A stretch of 64,000 nt of DNA from Rhabdaerophilum sp. SD176 (GCF_030143245.1 NZ_JARJNS010000010.1:1-64000); one strand, 5' to 3'. Shown: positions 24,901 through 33,378, counted from the stretch's first letter. Program-made: numbers and translations. Notes: generated by a model not told the origin, from the sequence alone.

Positions 24901-26945
24901 ACGTCACCAAGACGCTCGAAAGCCTACTGAACCGCATCGAAGTCGGCCTCGACAGCCGCGCGAAATCGCTCGGCGATGTTCTGGCCCTGCGCACGATCGA
25001 GCTGACCAAGGTCATCAACGAGAGCGGTTCGGAAATCGGCGGTTCGTTCGAAAGCCGGATCAAGATTTTCGAGGAGAAAGTGGTCCAGCCGCTCTCCAGC
25101 CAGATCGGCGAACTGGAAAGCCGCACCGATGGCGCCGCCTCGCGCATCACCGACCGCATCAACCAGAGCGCGGAATCCCTCCTCGTCCGCGCTGGCGAGG
25201 TGGAGCGCAGCCTGACGACGTTGAGCCGCGATGTCGGCGGCGAGCTGATCGCCCGCGCCGAAGCGCTCTCGACGGCCCTGGCCGGCAAGACAGAGGAGAT
25301 GGCGCAGGCTTTCGATACGCGCAGCGGCAGCTTCCTGAAATCGCTCGATGCCCGCTCCAAGACGCTGCTGGCCGGGATGGAAAGCGCCACCGGCGAACTG
25401 ACCGAACGCGTCACCCGCTCGCTCAACGAGCTCAATGCCGCCATCAGCTCCGGTTCGGAAACGTCGCTCGGCCATATTATCGAGGCCAATGACAAGCTCA
25501 GGAATGAGGTGTCGGGCCTGCTGGGCCGCCTGACCGATGCGAACCAGCTGCTGAGCACGATTGTCGGCTCGGCCAGCCAGAGCCTCGGCGAGGTCGAGGC
25601 CCGGATCGCGGACCGTATCCGCGGTCTCGAAGCCACCCTGGCTGCGATCCTCTCGGCCTCCCGCGAGGGATCGGATGCGCTGGCGCTCAAGGTCGAGGCC
25701 ATCCGCAATGCCTCCGGCGACGTGCTCAATCACAGCGAGACGATTGCCCGCAGCCTCGAGGAACGGACCGGAGCCCTGCAGACCCTGACCGGCAATCTCG
25801 CCAGCACCCAGACGCAGATCACCCGGATGCTCGCCGAACGCCAGGAGGCCTTCGAGGCGCTTGCCGGAACGCTCGAGAACCGCGTCGAGGATATCGACTC
25901 GATGCTGCGCTCCTTCTCGGCTCTGGTCGAGGAGCAGCTCGGCAGCGCCCAGGCCAAGGCCCGCGAGGCCAGCACGCTGGTCCACGAAACGGCCGAAACC
26001 GCTGCCAATGCCATTGGAACGCAGTTCGAGCGCGTGCGCATCGAAAGCGGCAAGGAGCGCGAACGGACATCCGCGAGCCTGCGTGCCGCCTATGAGCAGG
26101 CCAATACGGAAATGACGACGTTGTTCCAGCGCGCGCTGGAAGGCTTCGGCGCTACGGCGCAGCAATTCCGGCAGGCCTCCCAGGAGATCCAGCGCGAACT
26201 TGAGACGACCCGTCAGGTCCTCCAGACTGGCGGTCTCGAAATCCCGCGGGAGGCCCGCGAGGCCAGCACAAACCTTCGTCGCGTTGTTTCCGACCAGGTC
26301 CGCGCGCTGAACGAACTCAGCGACATCGTCCAGCGCTCGGGCGCCGGGCTCGACACGGCCCAGCCGTCAGCCTTGCGCCGCGCCGAGCCGGAACCGCCGC
26401 GGCTGGCAACGCCGGCCTTCCGCCCGGAACCCCCGCCGCCGCCGCGGCCCGAACTGCGCCCGCAGCGGCCGCTGGCCCCGCAGCCCGCACCGCCCCGCCA
26501 GGGCGGGTCATGGCTCAGCGGCCTCCTCGAGCGCGCCTCCGATGACGAGGCGCCGATGCCCGGTGCCCGTTCGCGTGCGCCGGACCAGCCCTCTGCCAGC
26601 CGGATCGAATCGCTGGATTCGCTCTCGGTCGACATCGCCCGGATGATCGATCACGAAGCGGCGGTCGACCTGTGGGAGCGGTATCGCAAGGGCGAGCGCA
26701 ACGTCTTCACGCGGCGCCTCTACACGATGCAGGGGCAGGAAGCCTACGAGGATATCCGCCGCCGCTACCGCCGGGATAACGAGTTCCGCAAGACGGTGGA
26801 TGCCTATGTCGACCAGTTCGAGCGCCTGCTCGGCGAAGTGGCCGGCGATGACCGGGACTCGCTGGTCGCGCGCACCTACCTCACCTCGGAAACCGGCAAG
26901 GTCTACACCATGCTGGCCCATGCGGCCGGTCGGTTCGACAGCTGA
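21942..26945 (+). CDS. giant coiled-coil polar growth protein (GPR-like)
   Basis: This 1667-residue protein has four parts. Residues 1-205 are disordered and rich in Ala, Pro, Glu and Lys. Two membrane helices lie at about 210-230 and 245-270. Residues about 280-1460 are an almost continuous helical coiled coil with degenerate repeats built on Ser/Thr-Ala-Glu patterns (for example TLREVADSST, TERTQEASSGL), resembling apolipoprotein or chemoreceptor stalks. A Pro-rich linker (about 1480-1525) precedes a compact C-terminal domain with MIDHEAAVDLWERYRKGERN and YLTSETGKVYTMLAHAAGR. That domain and the layout match large Hyphomicrobiales proteins such as GROWTH POLE RING of Agrobacterium (about 2100 residues), needed for unipolar growth. 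The protein here is shorter. The functional assignment is by architecture. Confidence 0.75.
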   Translation: MSTHKKSKDPAEAAFSAIEEALGISSGPADGTPPAEDKAADGTPRLPRVEDLDIFKPVEPESATPEATAPVAKAGDKAAERKAPDVKAETRAETKAPDIKVPDAPAAKTAAPAAEAPVEAKPATPDLVAERDAAAKPASDNAVLAGVKARRQANQQIPPPPSMPERLEPEETAPRPAARSGRTAPVLPANDDMRATVAELLQPLNEAAPRGPLVLATLLSALWLGGAGFLFSRPDGFLLDAAGALRSGIEGTLVLAALAVIVPVLFFFTMAILQRRSRELKTSARVMATVAARLAEPEVAGAETVFTLGQAVRREVSSIGDGIERAVSRAGELESLVHGEVTALERSYADNEYKMRALVNELSAEREAIMATAERIRATIEAAHHGFSADITKASGSISSAIEDAGGRVSFLIGGKQDEIVATLDRTALHLGDLISERTKELAGQLGSVTRETGDMLVQARSELVNELSRTGQELVGEINQTSASFTGTLIEHTRNATAAIEDVSAQTTEALRMATSGLVNEFQDVGSMTVRALSEVADTSTRTLREVADSSTMTLREASEESTATFRETSSEIVNALTLAADSSTRMMQETSETTATRLIEASNQATTVFRDVSENATMRFQHVAVESTRNIEESLQNSTAAFREAGLALKTEFDETAAIVNSAFSENGRSIMETVGARAIEINEAMRNASSELIEAMENRGMEASRIIEEQGTRVAETIILRGTELSERLLGGASSLESTLRENAGLIETNLDSGTARLADILTHHAEGMNRTLGDATEMLGNTMQAKTNLVEAHLDNSTNRIATLFDSQAKTLAGNVEQMIGSIEDALKSQTSNLESTLVERGISLADLISTRITQANEAFGIASESLATLITERTQEASSGLREEIATFGAAFQQEATSATERLANSGREVVQAISTHGARVNEALANNAVRLSESVNDRTAGLSEKFEAFERIFVEKADSLESTVVNRSALLTETLQERTGDVTKTLESLLNRIEVGLDSRAKSLGDVLALRTIELTKVINESGSEIGGSFESRIKIFEEKVVQPLSSQIGELESRTDGAASRITDRINQSAESLLVRAGEVERSLTTLSRDVGGELIARAEALSTALAGKTEEMAQAFDTRSGSFLKSLDARSKTLLAGMESATGELTERVTRSLNELNAAISSGSETSLGHIIEANDKLRNEVSGLLGRLTDANQLLSTIVGSASQSLGEVEARIADRIRGLEATLAAILSASREGSDALALKVEAIRNASGDVLNHSETIARSLEERTGALQTLTGNLASTQTQITRMLAERQEAFEALAGTLENRVEDIDSMLRSFSALVEEQLGSAQAKAREASTLVHETAETAANAIGTQFERVRIESGKERERTSASLRAAYEQANTEMTTLFQRALEGFGATAQQFRQASQEIQRELETTRQVLQTGGLEIPREAREASTNLRRVVSDQVRALNELSDIVQRSGAGLDTAQPSALRRAEPEPPRLATPAFRPEPPPPPRPELRPQRPLAPQPAPPRQGGSWLSGLLERASDDEAPMPGARSRAPDQPSASRIESLDSLSVDIARMIDHEAAVDLWERYRKGERNVFTRRLYTMQGQEAYEDIRRRYRRDNEFRKTVDAYVDQFERLLGEVAGDDRDSLVARTYLTSETGKVYTMLAHAAGRFDS

Positions 26946-26979
26946 CCGGACAGGCCGGGGACGGGTGAACCCGGAAACA

Positions 26980-27063
26980 GGCGGCTGCGGCCGTCCCCCG
27001 AAATGAAAAAGGGCGGCTTCGGCCGCCCTTGGCATGTCTGGAGATGGGCGGCTGCGGCCGCCC
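26980..27063. repeat. three clustered GC hairpin repeats
   Basis: Three tetraloop hairpins follow within 84 bases: GGCGGC-TGCG-GCCGTC (26980-26995), GGGCGGC-TTCG-GCCGCCC (27011-27028) and GGGCGGC-TGCG-GCCGCCC (27046-27063). Copies 1 and 3 also share the flank (C/T)CGAA. They look like a REP/ERIC-type intergenic palindrome family. The middle copy also works as a terminator. Confidence 0.55.
27006..27028 (-). terminator. intrinsic terminator of the Mla-type operon
   Basis: On the minus strand the stem GGGCGGC/GCCGCCC with a four-base loop is followed by T5 (27006-27010 on the complement). It lies about 180 bases beyond the lipoprotein stop and could also shield the convergent GPR-like gene. 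Confidence 0.65.
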
Positions 27064-27110
27064 CTCGAAGGCGGTTCCATGCCCCCGCTTCAGGCGCCGC
27101 AAGCGCTGTC

Positions 27111-27156
27111 TGATTGTTAGGACAATCAGCCAAAACCTGTCCGGTATTCCGACAGG
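27111..27156. repeat. two inverted repeats downstream of the lipoprotein gene
   Basis: TGATTGT-N4-ACAATCA (27111-27128) and CCTGTC-N9-GACAGG (27136-27156) are perfect inverted repeats in the convergent gap. No T tract follows either, so they may be mRNA 3' structures or protein sites. Confidence 0.35.
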
Positions 27157-27209
27157 GTTGGCATCCGCGTCGCTCGGCAAGGTCAGGCCTCGCACCAGAC
27201 TGGCGGCGC

Positions 27210-27824
27210 TCAGATGCGGGCGGAAACCCAGCGCACGATATCGCGCAGCAGCGCCTGGTTGGCCACGTCGAGCGCCGCTGTCGCGGCCGCGCCGGAAACG
27301 CCGCCACCGGCCACGCGCTGGGAGAAGACCTGCCCGGCCAGGATCCGGCCGGAGCGGTCATTGACGATCTTCACCGACACCTCGACCACGGCCTCGCCGG
27401 TCCGCTCATCGAGCCCGAACCGGCGGATCTCGGAATTCAGCTGCGCCGCCGGCACCAGCCGGTCACCCGGACGGCCGACCGCCTGGATACGTTTGCCATT
27501 CTCGAATGTCTGGATCAGCCGCACCTGCAACAGCTTCGGCAGGCGGTCGGCCCATTGTGCATCCGGAAGATAGGCAATGCTGCCCTCGCGCGTGGTGATG
27601 ACAATGCGCGGCGAATCGAAGGCCTGCAGCGCCAGCGGCTCGGCCACGACAAGAAGGCCGCGGCCCCGGCCCGAAGCGCCGATATCGCCGGGAGCCGTCA
27701 GGTCATAGGTGGTCGGCGCTGCGCCGGATGCGCAGCCCGCCAGCAGCAGGCCCAGAGCGGCAATGCGCAAGAACGCTCCCGCCTTCTTCCCCGAAACCAA
27801 TCGCACGCGACCAACCATTCCCAA
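27210..27824 (-). CDS. ABC-type transport auxiliary lipoprotein (PqiC/MlaB-linked type)
   Basis: This 204-residue protein has a lipoprotein signal with lipobox LLAGC, Cys31 being the lipid-modified residue. The mature part carries the ABC transport auxiliary lipoprotein (PqiC-like) pattern, including YLPDAQWADRLPKLLQVRLIQ and a late SGRILAGQVFSQR segment. It would sit in the periplasm or outer membrane and help MCE-domain lipid transport. It follows the MlaD-like gene by three bases and is the last gene of the operon. Confidence 0.85.
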   Translation of the reverse strand: MGMVGRVRLVSGKKAGAFLRIAALGLLLAGCASGAAPTTYDLTAPGDIGASGRGRGLLVVAEPLALQAFDSPRIVITTREGSIAYLPDAQWADRLPKLLQVRLIQTFENGKRIQAVGRPGDRLVPAAQLNSEIRRFGLDERTGEAVVEVSVKIVNDRSGRILAGQVFSQRVAGGGVSGAAATAALDVANQALLRDIVRWVSARI

Positions 27825-27827
27825 GCC

Positions 27828-29150
27828 CTACCGCCTGTATTCGGGGATATTGGATTGGCCGCCAAAGAGCAATTGCGAAGGGTTTCGCTCCAGCGAGCGC
27901 ACCGCCCGGGAGAGATCGGAAACTGCCTTGCGCGATTCGGCGGCCAGCGCCTCGATATCCCGGAGGCCCGGCCCGGTGAAGCGGTTGATGCCAGCCGTGA
28001 TCTCGGTGGTCCGCTTGTCGAGATTGGCCGCCAGCACACGGATGCTCTTCGCAGTCTCGGCAATCTCGCTCATCAGCCCGGACATCTGTCCGTCCTGGCC
28101 CGAGCCAAGGAACTTCTCGGCACCGGCCATCACATTGTCGAGCCGGTTCGCTGCCTGGCCGACCTTTTCGGTGATGCGGCCGATCTCCCGGATTGTCTGG
28201 TCAACACCTTCGGCATTGCGGCCGAGCGCATCGGAGAATTTCTGCACACCATCCAGTGTGCCGGCAATCTTCTGGCTGTCCAGCGCGCGGGCGACGCGCG
28301 AAATCTCGTCCAGCGCGGTATCCAGCTTGCCGGCACTGGCGTTGAGCGACTTCGCCAGTTGCGCGGTATCGTTGAGCAGGGCCGTGACGTTCTGCCGCCC
28401 ATCACCGAGGGCTTCCGAGAAGGCGGCAATGTTCCGCACGGCCCGGTTGACCTCGTTCGCATCCACTGCCCGGACCAGCCCTTCGGCCTGATCGACGAAC
28501 CGTTCAAGCCGGAGCGAGAGCGAACCGACCTTCTGGCTCATCTCGCCGACATTGGCGAGGAAGGAGGCCACGCCGGAGGAATTGTCGGCGAGCGCCTTGG
28601 AAAAAGCCTCGACATTCTTCACCGTGGCGACGACGGACCCCTCGCTCTGAGCGAGAAGGCTGTCCGCCCGGGTGAGCACGGAATCGATCTTCCCGGAAAG
28701 CCGCTGCAGCGTCTCGAGAATATCCTGGTAGTCGGAGCGATCGGCGAAGAGCAGCGGCCGGCCACTGGGATCGGCACTGGTCAGGGCGGGCGCGTTGCCG
28801 GCGCCGCCGGTGAGTTGCACGGAGGCGACGCCGGTCAACCCCTGATATTCAAGGCGTGCCCGGGTATCGGTCCGGATCGGCGTCTGGCGATCGACCTCGA
28901 TCGTGGCCATCACCTTGCCGGGATCGGCGGGCATGATCTCGATCGCGGTCACCTCACCGACCCGGAGCCCGTTGAACCGGACAACGGAACCTTTTGACAG
29001 GCCGGAAACCGACCCGACGAAGACAACGCGATAGGCGGAACGGTCACCGTTTTCGCCCGCACGCTTGAACCAGTAGACGAACCCGAAGGCACCGGCGATG
29101 ACAGCCAGCGTGAAAAGCCCGACAAGGGCATAGTTCGCGCGGTTTTCCAT
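27828..29150 (-). CDS. MlaD-type MCE-domain lipid transport protein
   Basis: This 440-residue protein has one N-terminal membrane helix (residues 7-28, YALVGLFTLAVIAGAFGFVY), one MCE domain at about 38-118 with VSGLSKGSVVRFNGLRVGEV and GLTGVASVQL, and a long periplasmic coiled coil to the end. MCE proteins form hexameric rings that pass phospholipids between the inner and outer membranes. The long helical tail is more like the single-MCE proteins of alphaproteobacteria than the short MlaD of E. coli (183 residues). It lies between the ATPase gene and the lipoprotein gene. Confidence 0.9.
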   Translation of the reverse strand: MENRANYALVGLFTLAVIAGAFGFVYWFKRAGENGDRSAYRVVFVGSVSGLSKGSVVRFNGLRVGEVTAIEIMPADPGKVMATIEVDRQTPIRTDTRARLEYQGLTGVASVQLTGGAGNAPALTSADPSGRPLLFADRSDYQDILETLQRLSGKIDSVLTRADSLLAQSEGSVVATVKNVEAFSKALADNSSGVASFLANVGEMSQKVGSLSLRLERFVDQAEGLVRAVDANEVNRAVRNIAAFSEALGDGRQNVTALLNDTAQLAKSLNASAGKLDTALDEISRVARALDSQKIAGTLDGVQKFSDALGRNAEGVDQTIREIGRITEKVGQAANRLDNVMAGAEKFLGSGQDGQMSGLMSEIAETAKSIRVLAANLDKRTTEITAGINRFTGPGLRDIEALAAESRKAVSDLSRAVRSLERNPSQLLFGGQSNIPEYRR

Positions 29151-29217
29151 CAGGCTCCCCGTTCCAGGACATCGTCAGGCCAGCGGATACCGGTTGCCCT
29201 GAAAATGCGTTTGAATT

Positions 29218-30063
29218 TCACGTTGTCCGGCCGCCGGCCGGTTGCGTGTAGAAATGGCTCGCGCGGGCGCGCGGTCCGTTGAAATACGCCTGGAGCCAGG
29301 GATGGGATTGCTTTTTCATCTCATCCAGTGGTCCGGTGTGAAGAACGCGGCCATCCCCGAGCGCGGCAATACGGTCACAGATGCCCGCAAGACTATCGAG
29401 ATCATGCGTTACCATGAAAACGGTAAGGCCCAAAGTCTTCTGCAGGGTGGCGATCAACTCGTCGAAATCAGCTGCGCCGATCGGATCGAGGCCGGAAGTC
29501 GGCTCGTCGAGGAACACGATTTCAGGATCAAGCGCGAGAGCGCGGGCAAGCGCCGCGCGCTTGATCATGCCGCCGGAGAGTTCGGAGGGAAACCGCTCCG
29601 CAGCCTCGGGTTTCAGGCCGACAAGGCGCAGCTTCACCATGGCCATCTCGTCGAGCAGTGATTCCGAGAGATCGAGATATTCCCGCATCGGGAACTGGAT
29701 GTTCTGCTTCACGGTGAGCGAGGAAAACAGCGCGCCGTGCTGGAACAGCACGCCCCAGCGGCGCTCGATCAGCCGGCGGCGCTGCGGGGTGAGCTGACCC
29801 ATGTCATGCCCGAAGACCCGCACCCTGCCCTTCCGCTGATGGACAAGGCCGATGATCGTCCGCAGCAGGACGGATTTACCGGTGCCCGAAGCGCCGACAA
29901 CGCCGAGGATCTCGCCCCTCCGGACATCCAGCTCCAGCCCGTCCATGATGAGCCTTTCGCCGAATCCCACCGTGAGATCCCGGATCTCGATGATCGGCAA
30001 GCCGAGTTCGGGCGGCGGATCGGGGCGTTCATTGGCGGGGGCGGGGCGGCTGAAAATGCTCAT
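29218..30063 (-). CDS. MlaF-type ABC transporter ATP-binding protein
   Basis: This 281-residue ATPase has Walker A GASGTGKS (57-64), an FQHGALFSSLTVKQN Q-loop region, signature LSGGM, Walker B IVFLDEPTSGLDP and switch His in VTHD. FQHGALF is typical of MlaF-family lipid transporters. ATG 30063 is chosen; the longer frame to 30120 runs into the permease gene. It energises the MlaE/MlaD lipid transport complex at the inner membrane. Confidence 0.92.
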   Translation of the reverse strand: MSIFSRPAPANERPDPPPELGLPIIEIRDLTVGFGERLIMDGLELDVRRGEILGVVGASGTGKSVLLRTIIGLVHQRKGRVRVFGHDMGQLTPQRRRLIERRWGVLFQHGALFSSLTVKQNIQFPMREYLDLSESLLDEMAMVKLRLVGLKPEAAERFPSELSGGMIKRAALARALALDPEIVFLDEPTSGLDPIGAADFDELIATLQKTLGLTVFMVTHDLDSLAGICDRIAALGDGRVLHTGPLDEMKKQSHPWLQAYFNGPRARASHFYTQPAGGRTT

Positions 30064-30070
30064 GCCCGCC

Positions 30071-31210
30071 TCAATAATTGATCGCTGCGAAGAACATCGC
30101 GAACATCCCGTCCACCACAATCACCACGAAGATGGACTTCACCACCGAAGCGGTTGTGTGGCTGCCGAGCGATTCCGCGCTGCCGCGGACGGCGAAGCCC
30201 TCGATGCACGCGATAAGCCCGATGACAAGCGCCATAAAGGGCGCCTTGATCATGCCGACCATGAAGGTGTTGAGCCCGATAGCGTTCTGCAGCCGCGAGA
30301 AGAACACATCCGAACTGACGCCCCCATAGAAGAAGGCGACCACGGCCCCGCCGGCAATGCCCGCCATGGCCGCGAGGAAGGTCAGGAGCGGCAGGGCGAT
30401 CATCAGCGCGAGAATCCGCGGCACGACCAGCACCTCGAGCGGATCGAGCCCCATCGTCTGGAGGGCATCGACCTCCTCGCGCATCTTCATCGACCCCAGC
30501 TCGGCGGTGAAGGACGAACCGGACCGCCCGGCAATCATGATCGCCGTCAGCAGAACCGCCAGTTCGCGAAGCACGAGAATACCCAGCAGGTCAGCCACGA
30601 ACTGCACGGTGCCGAAGGTTCTGAGCTGGAAGATCGATTGCTGGGCGATAATCGCCCCGACAAGGAACGAGATCAGCATGATGATCGGCACCGAGCGCAG
30701 GCCGACCCGCTCGAGCTGCGTGACGACCGAAGCGATGCGTAGCCGTGTCCGCCCGGTCAGCAGGCGCCCGAACGCGGCAACAACCGCGCCGAAAAAGGCG
30801 ACGCCGTTCGACAGATCCCGTCCGGCATCCACCACCGCCTCGCCGACATCCGAAAGCATGTCATAGGCAGGTGCGAGGGAACGACGATCTCCGGCGGCCG
30901 GCGGCGGGGCGAAGGAGACTTCCTCGATGAGGATCTTCTGGCTTTCCGTGGCACCCTCGAGCCGGACGGACCGCCCCGCCTCGGCAAGCCGGCTGCATAG
31001 GCGGAACACGAGGTAGGCCCCGAGCGTGTCGAGCGACACGAGCCGGTCGAGGATCACGACAAGGGCTCCGTCATGATGCGCGGCAGCTTCGCCCATTTCG
31101 GCGACGAGCCTTTCCAGTGCATCGCCATGCGCAGCGTCCCACGAGCCGTCGAGCCGGATGATCCCTTCCCCGGCTTCCCCCTTCGCGAACTGGGCATGCG
31201 GTATGGCCAT
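30071..31210 (-). CDS. MlaE-type permease with N-terminal STAS-like domain
   Basis: This protein of about 379 residues carries a STAS-like segment (residues about 10-105) followed by the MlaE permease: LVGAIIAQQSIFQLRTFG, then GRSGSSFTAELGSMKMREEVDALQ, the family's hallmark, and five to six membrane helices. The fusion replaces the separate MlaB protein. ATG 31210 is preferred because a GGGGTG lies upstream and family similarity begins here. A GTG at 31306 would add 32 residues across an AT-rich, CtrA-like stretch with no ribosome site. It is the first gene of the operon. Confidence 0.88.
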   Translation of the reverse strand: MAIPHAQFAKGEAGEGIIRLDGSWDAAHGDALERLVAEMGEAAAHHDGALVVILDRLVSLDTLGAYLVFRLCSRLAEAGRSVRLEGATESQKILIEEVSFAPPPAAGDRRSLAPAYDMLSDVGEAVVDAGRDLSNGVAFFGAVVAAFGRLLTGRTRLRIASVVTQLERVGLRSVPIIMLISFLVGAIIAQQSIFQLRTFGTVQFVADLLGILVLRELAVLLTAIMIAGRSGSSFTAELGSMKMREEVDALQTMGLDPLEVLVVPRILALMIALPLLTFLAAMAGIAGGAVVAFFYGGVSSDVFFSRLQNAIGLNTFMVGMIKAPFMALVIGLIACIEGFAVRGSAESLGSHTTASVVKSIFVVIVVDGMFAMFFAAINY

Positions 31211-31248
31211 GGCACCCCGTGACGGCGCAGGCAGGAGCGCGCCATTTG

Positions 31249-31335
31249 TTAACGGAGAGCTAACATCCGCCTCCCGCAGCGGCAAGGACGGCAACGCCAC
31301 AGCCACGGGACAACATACGCTAAGCGCCCATTAAC
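31249..31335 (+). promoter_or_regulatory. two CtrA-like boxes upstream of the cheZ-like gene
   Basis: TTAA-N7-CTAAC at 31249-31264 and CTAA-N7-TTAAC at 31320-31335 each match the CtrA consensus TTAA-N7-TTAAC with one mismatch and correct spacing. They lie 163 and 77 bases before the cheZ-like ATG. The first is also close to the divergent MlaE-type gene. Control by CtrA is inferred. Confidence 0.45.
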
Positions 31336-31411
31336 TGTTTCAGGGCACGCTCGCGATCATGCGGGAATCACGCCCGGAAACCAGATATCTGCTTGCCCGG
31401 AGGGGGCGCGC

Positions 31412-32329
31412 ATGTCGTCGATGATCGTCCAGCCGCCGGATCACGAGCACGCCTACGAGCAAATCGAGGCTGCTGTCATGGAAACGGCGCGTGGCCGCTG
31501 GTTCCTGCAGGAATATGCGCGGCGCAACCGCCAGGCCGATACGGTCATGGTCCTTGGCGCGATCGAGCGCCTGCAGCGTCATCTCATCGACACGCCCGCG
31601 CTGCCGGCACCGGCGCCGGTTGTCCATGCCGCCCAGCCCCTGCCCTACGAGCGGCTGCAGGGCGACATCATCGAAATGGCCCGCGCCATTGCCCGCGCCG
31701 AACGCGAGATCCGGCAGATCCGCCATGACGGCGTGACGGCCACGCAGTACAGCTCGGCCTCCGACGAACTCGACGCCGTGGTCGCAACCACGGAAAAGGC
31801 GACGTCCAGCATCCTCTCTGCCGCCGAGCGGATCCAGGAATATGCCTGGACGAAACGCGAGCAGCAGAGCGGTGATCTCGCCGATTGTGACATGCTCGAT
31901 TCCTGCGCCACCGAAATCTACACCGCCTGCGGTTTCCAGGACCTGACGGCCCAGCGGATCCGCAAGGTCGTGGATGCCTTGCGCTTCCTTGACGAGCGGC
32001 TCAAGTCGATCCTCGAGGCCACCGGCCTTGCCGAGGATTTCCAGGCCGACGAGAAAATGATCGAGGAGCTTGACGCTCCGCCGCCGACGGTCCGCTCCTC
32101 CGATATCTGGATGAGCGATGCCAACCAGGCCGAGATCGACGATACGTTCGACTTCTTCGAACCCGCTGCCTCGACAGAGCCGACCATGGTCGGCGCGCAT
32201 CTGCTCGATATCGAGGCCGAATCGCTGCCGGCCCCGGTCGCATCGGCCGCTCCGATGCCCGCCCCTGAACTCGAGCGCGACGCTTATGCCTCGCTCTCGA
32301 CCGAGGAGCGGATCCGCGCTTTCCGGTAA
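31412..32329 (+). CDS. CheZ-like protein phosphatase
   Basis: This 305-residue protein is mostly helical up to residue 210, with the FQDLTAQRI motif that matches the CheZ active site: Asp177 and Gln181 correspond to Asp143 and Gln147 of E. coli CheZ. The C-terminal third is acidic, Pro-rich and probably disordered, ending STEERIRAFR as a possible CheY-binding helix. It would dephosphorylate CheY-type regulators. No chemotaxis genes adjoin it. The last 46 bases overlap the convergent glycosyltransferase. Start ATG 31412; the Met three codons on is an alternative. Confidence 0.82.
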   Translation: MSSMIVQPPDHEHAYEQIEAAVMETARGRWFLQEYARRNRQADTVMVLGAIERLQRHLIDTPALPAPAPVVHAAQPLPYERLQGDIIEMARAIARAEREIRQIRHDGVTATQYSSASDELDAVVATTEKATSSILSAAERIQEYAWTKREQQSGDLADCDMLDSCATEIYTACGFQDLTAQRIRKVVDALRFLDERLKSILEATGLAEDFQADEKMIEELDAPPPTVRSSDIWMSDANQAEIDDTFDFFEPAASTEPTMVGAHLLDIEAESLPAPVASAAPMPAPELERDAYASLSTEERIRAFR

Positions 32330-33378
32330 ACGCTCGGCGGCGCCATGCAGCGCCGGACATTGCCGAGGAATTCGCGCGCGCTTTCCCGCCAGCTGTAGCG
32401 GAGCGCGTGCTCGCGGCACACGTCGCGCGAGCAGGCCAGCGCCTGCCGTACAGCCGCGCCGAGATCAGTGTCGAGGGCCCCGACGGGCTTGCCGCCGATT
32501 ACATCGAGCGGCCCGGTAACGGGGAAGGCCGCAACCGGCAGGCCAGAGGCCAACGCCTCGAGCAGCACAATCCCGAATGTATCGGTCAGGCTCGGAAAGA
32601 CGAAGACATCGGCCGAGGCGTAGAGATCGGCGAGAGCTTCGCCCTCGCGGAGCCCGAGAAAATGGACATCGGGGAAGCGCGCCGCGAGGCTGGCCCGGGC
32701 CGGCCCATCGCCGATCACGACCTTTGAGCCCGGCAGATCCAGCGCAAGAAAGGCCTCGATGTTCTTCTCGACCGCGACGCGCCCCACGAACAGCGCGATC
32801 GGCCGCGGCAGATCGAGCACGCGCGGCCTGTCCGGTCGGAACAGGGTAGTATCGACCCCCCGGGACCAGCGCAGCAGTCGCTGGAAGCCCCGACCGGCAA
32901 GGTCAGCCTCGAGGCTTGCCGTGGAGACCATGATTCCGGCTGCAGCATTGTGGAAATGCCGCAGCATCGCATAGCTGAGCTTTTCGGGGACCGGCAGCCG
33001 CGCGGCGACATATTCCGGAAACTTGGTGTGATACGAGGTCGTGAAAGGCAGGTTCCGCTTCAGGCAATGGCGGCGTGCAAGGAGGCCGATCGGCCCTTCC
33101 GTGGCGATATGCAGGTGATCCGGCGCCTCGGCCTCGATCCGCCGGGCAATCTCGCCCGGCGAAACCACCGAAAGCCGGATTTCCGGATAGGTCGGCATGC
33201 GGAAACCGCGATAACCCTCCGGTGTCAGGAAACGAAGTTCGGCCCCGAGCGCCGGTGCCTCCCGCGCGACGGCATCGAGCGAGCGCACCACGCCGTTGAC
33301 CTGCGGATGCCAGGCATCTGTCGCCACCAGAACCCGGAGCGGGCGGCCATCGATGGAGAATTCCCCGGCTTCGCTCAT
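32284..33378 (-). CDS. GT4 glycosyltransferase, Agt-like glycolipid synthase
   Basis: This 364-residue GT-B enzyme has DAWHPQVNGVVRS at the N-terminal acceptor side, FTTSYHTKFPEY, then the GT4 donor signatures FVGRVAVEKNIE and FPSLTDTFGIVLLEALASGLPVAAF, with the E-x7-E pair. This subgroup includes the rhizobial and marine Agt enzymes that put hexose or hexuronic acid on diacylglycerol. The partner gene upstream is plcP-like and overlaps by ATGA, the same pairing seen in lipid remodelling under phosphate limitation. Other GT4 roles (mannosyltransferases) remain possible. Confidence 0.8.
   Translation of the reverse strand: MSEAGEFSIDGRPLRVLVATDAWHPQVNGVVRSLDAVAREAPALGAELRFLTPEGYRGFRMPTYPEIRLSVVSPGEIARRIEAEAPDHLHIATEGPIGLLARRHCLKRNLPFTTSYHTKFPEYVAARLPVPEKLSYAMLRHFHNAAAGIMVSTASLEADLAGRGFQRLLRWSRGVDTTLFRPDRPRVLDLPRPIALFVGRVAVEKNIEAFLALDLPGSKVVIGDGPARASLAARFPDVHFLGLREGEALADLYASADVFVFPSLTDTFGIVLLEALASGLPVAAFPVTGPLDVIGGKPVGALDTDLGAAVRQALACSRDVCREHALRYSWRESAREFLGNVRRCMAPPSVYRKARIRSSVESEA

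Noticed and set aside
24242-25729. Second long minus-strand open frame inside the GPR-like gene
   Set aside because: Ser/Arg-rich antisense shadow of the coiled-coil codons, without start signals or similarity.
26980-27063. CRISPR-like array
   Set aside because: Only three short palindromes with unequal spacing and sequence differences; no spacers of constant length and no cas genes.
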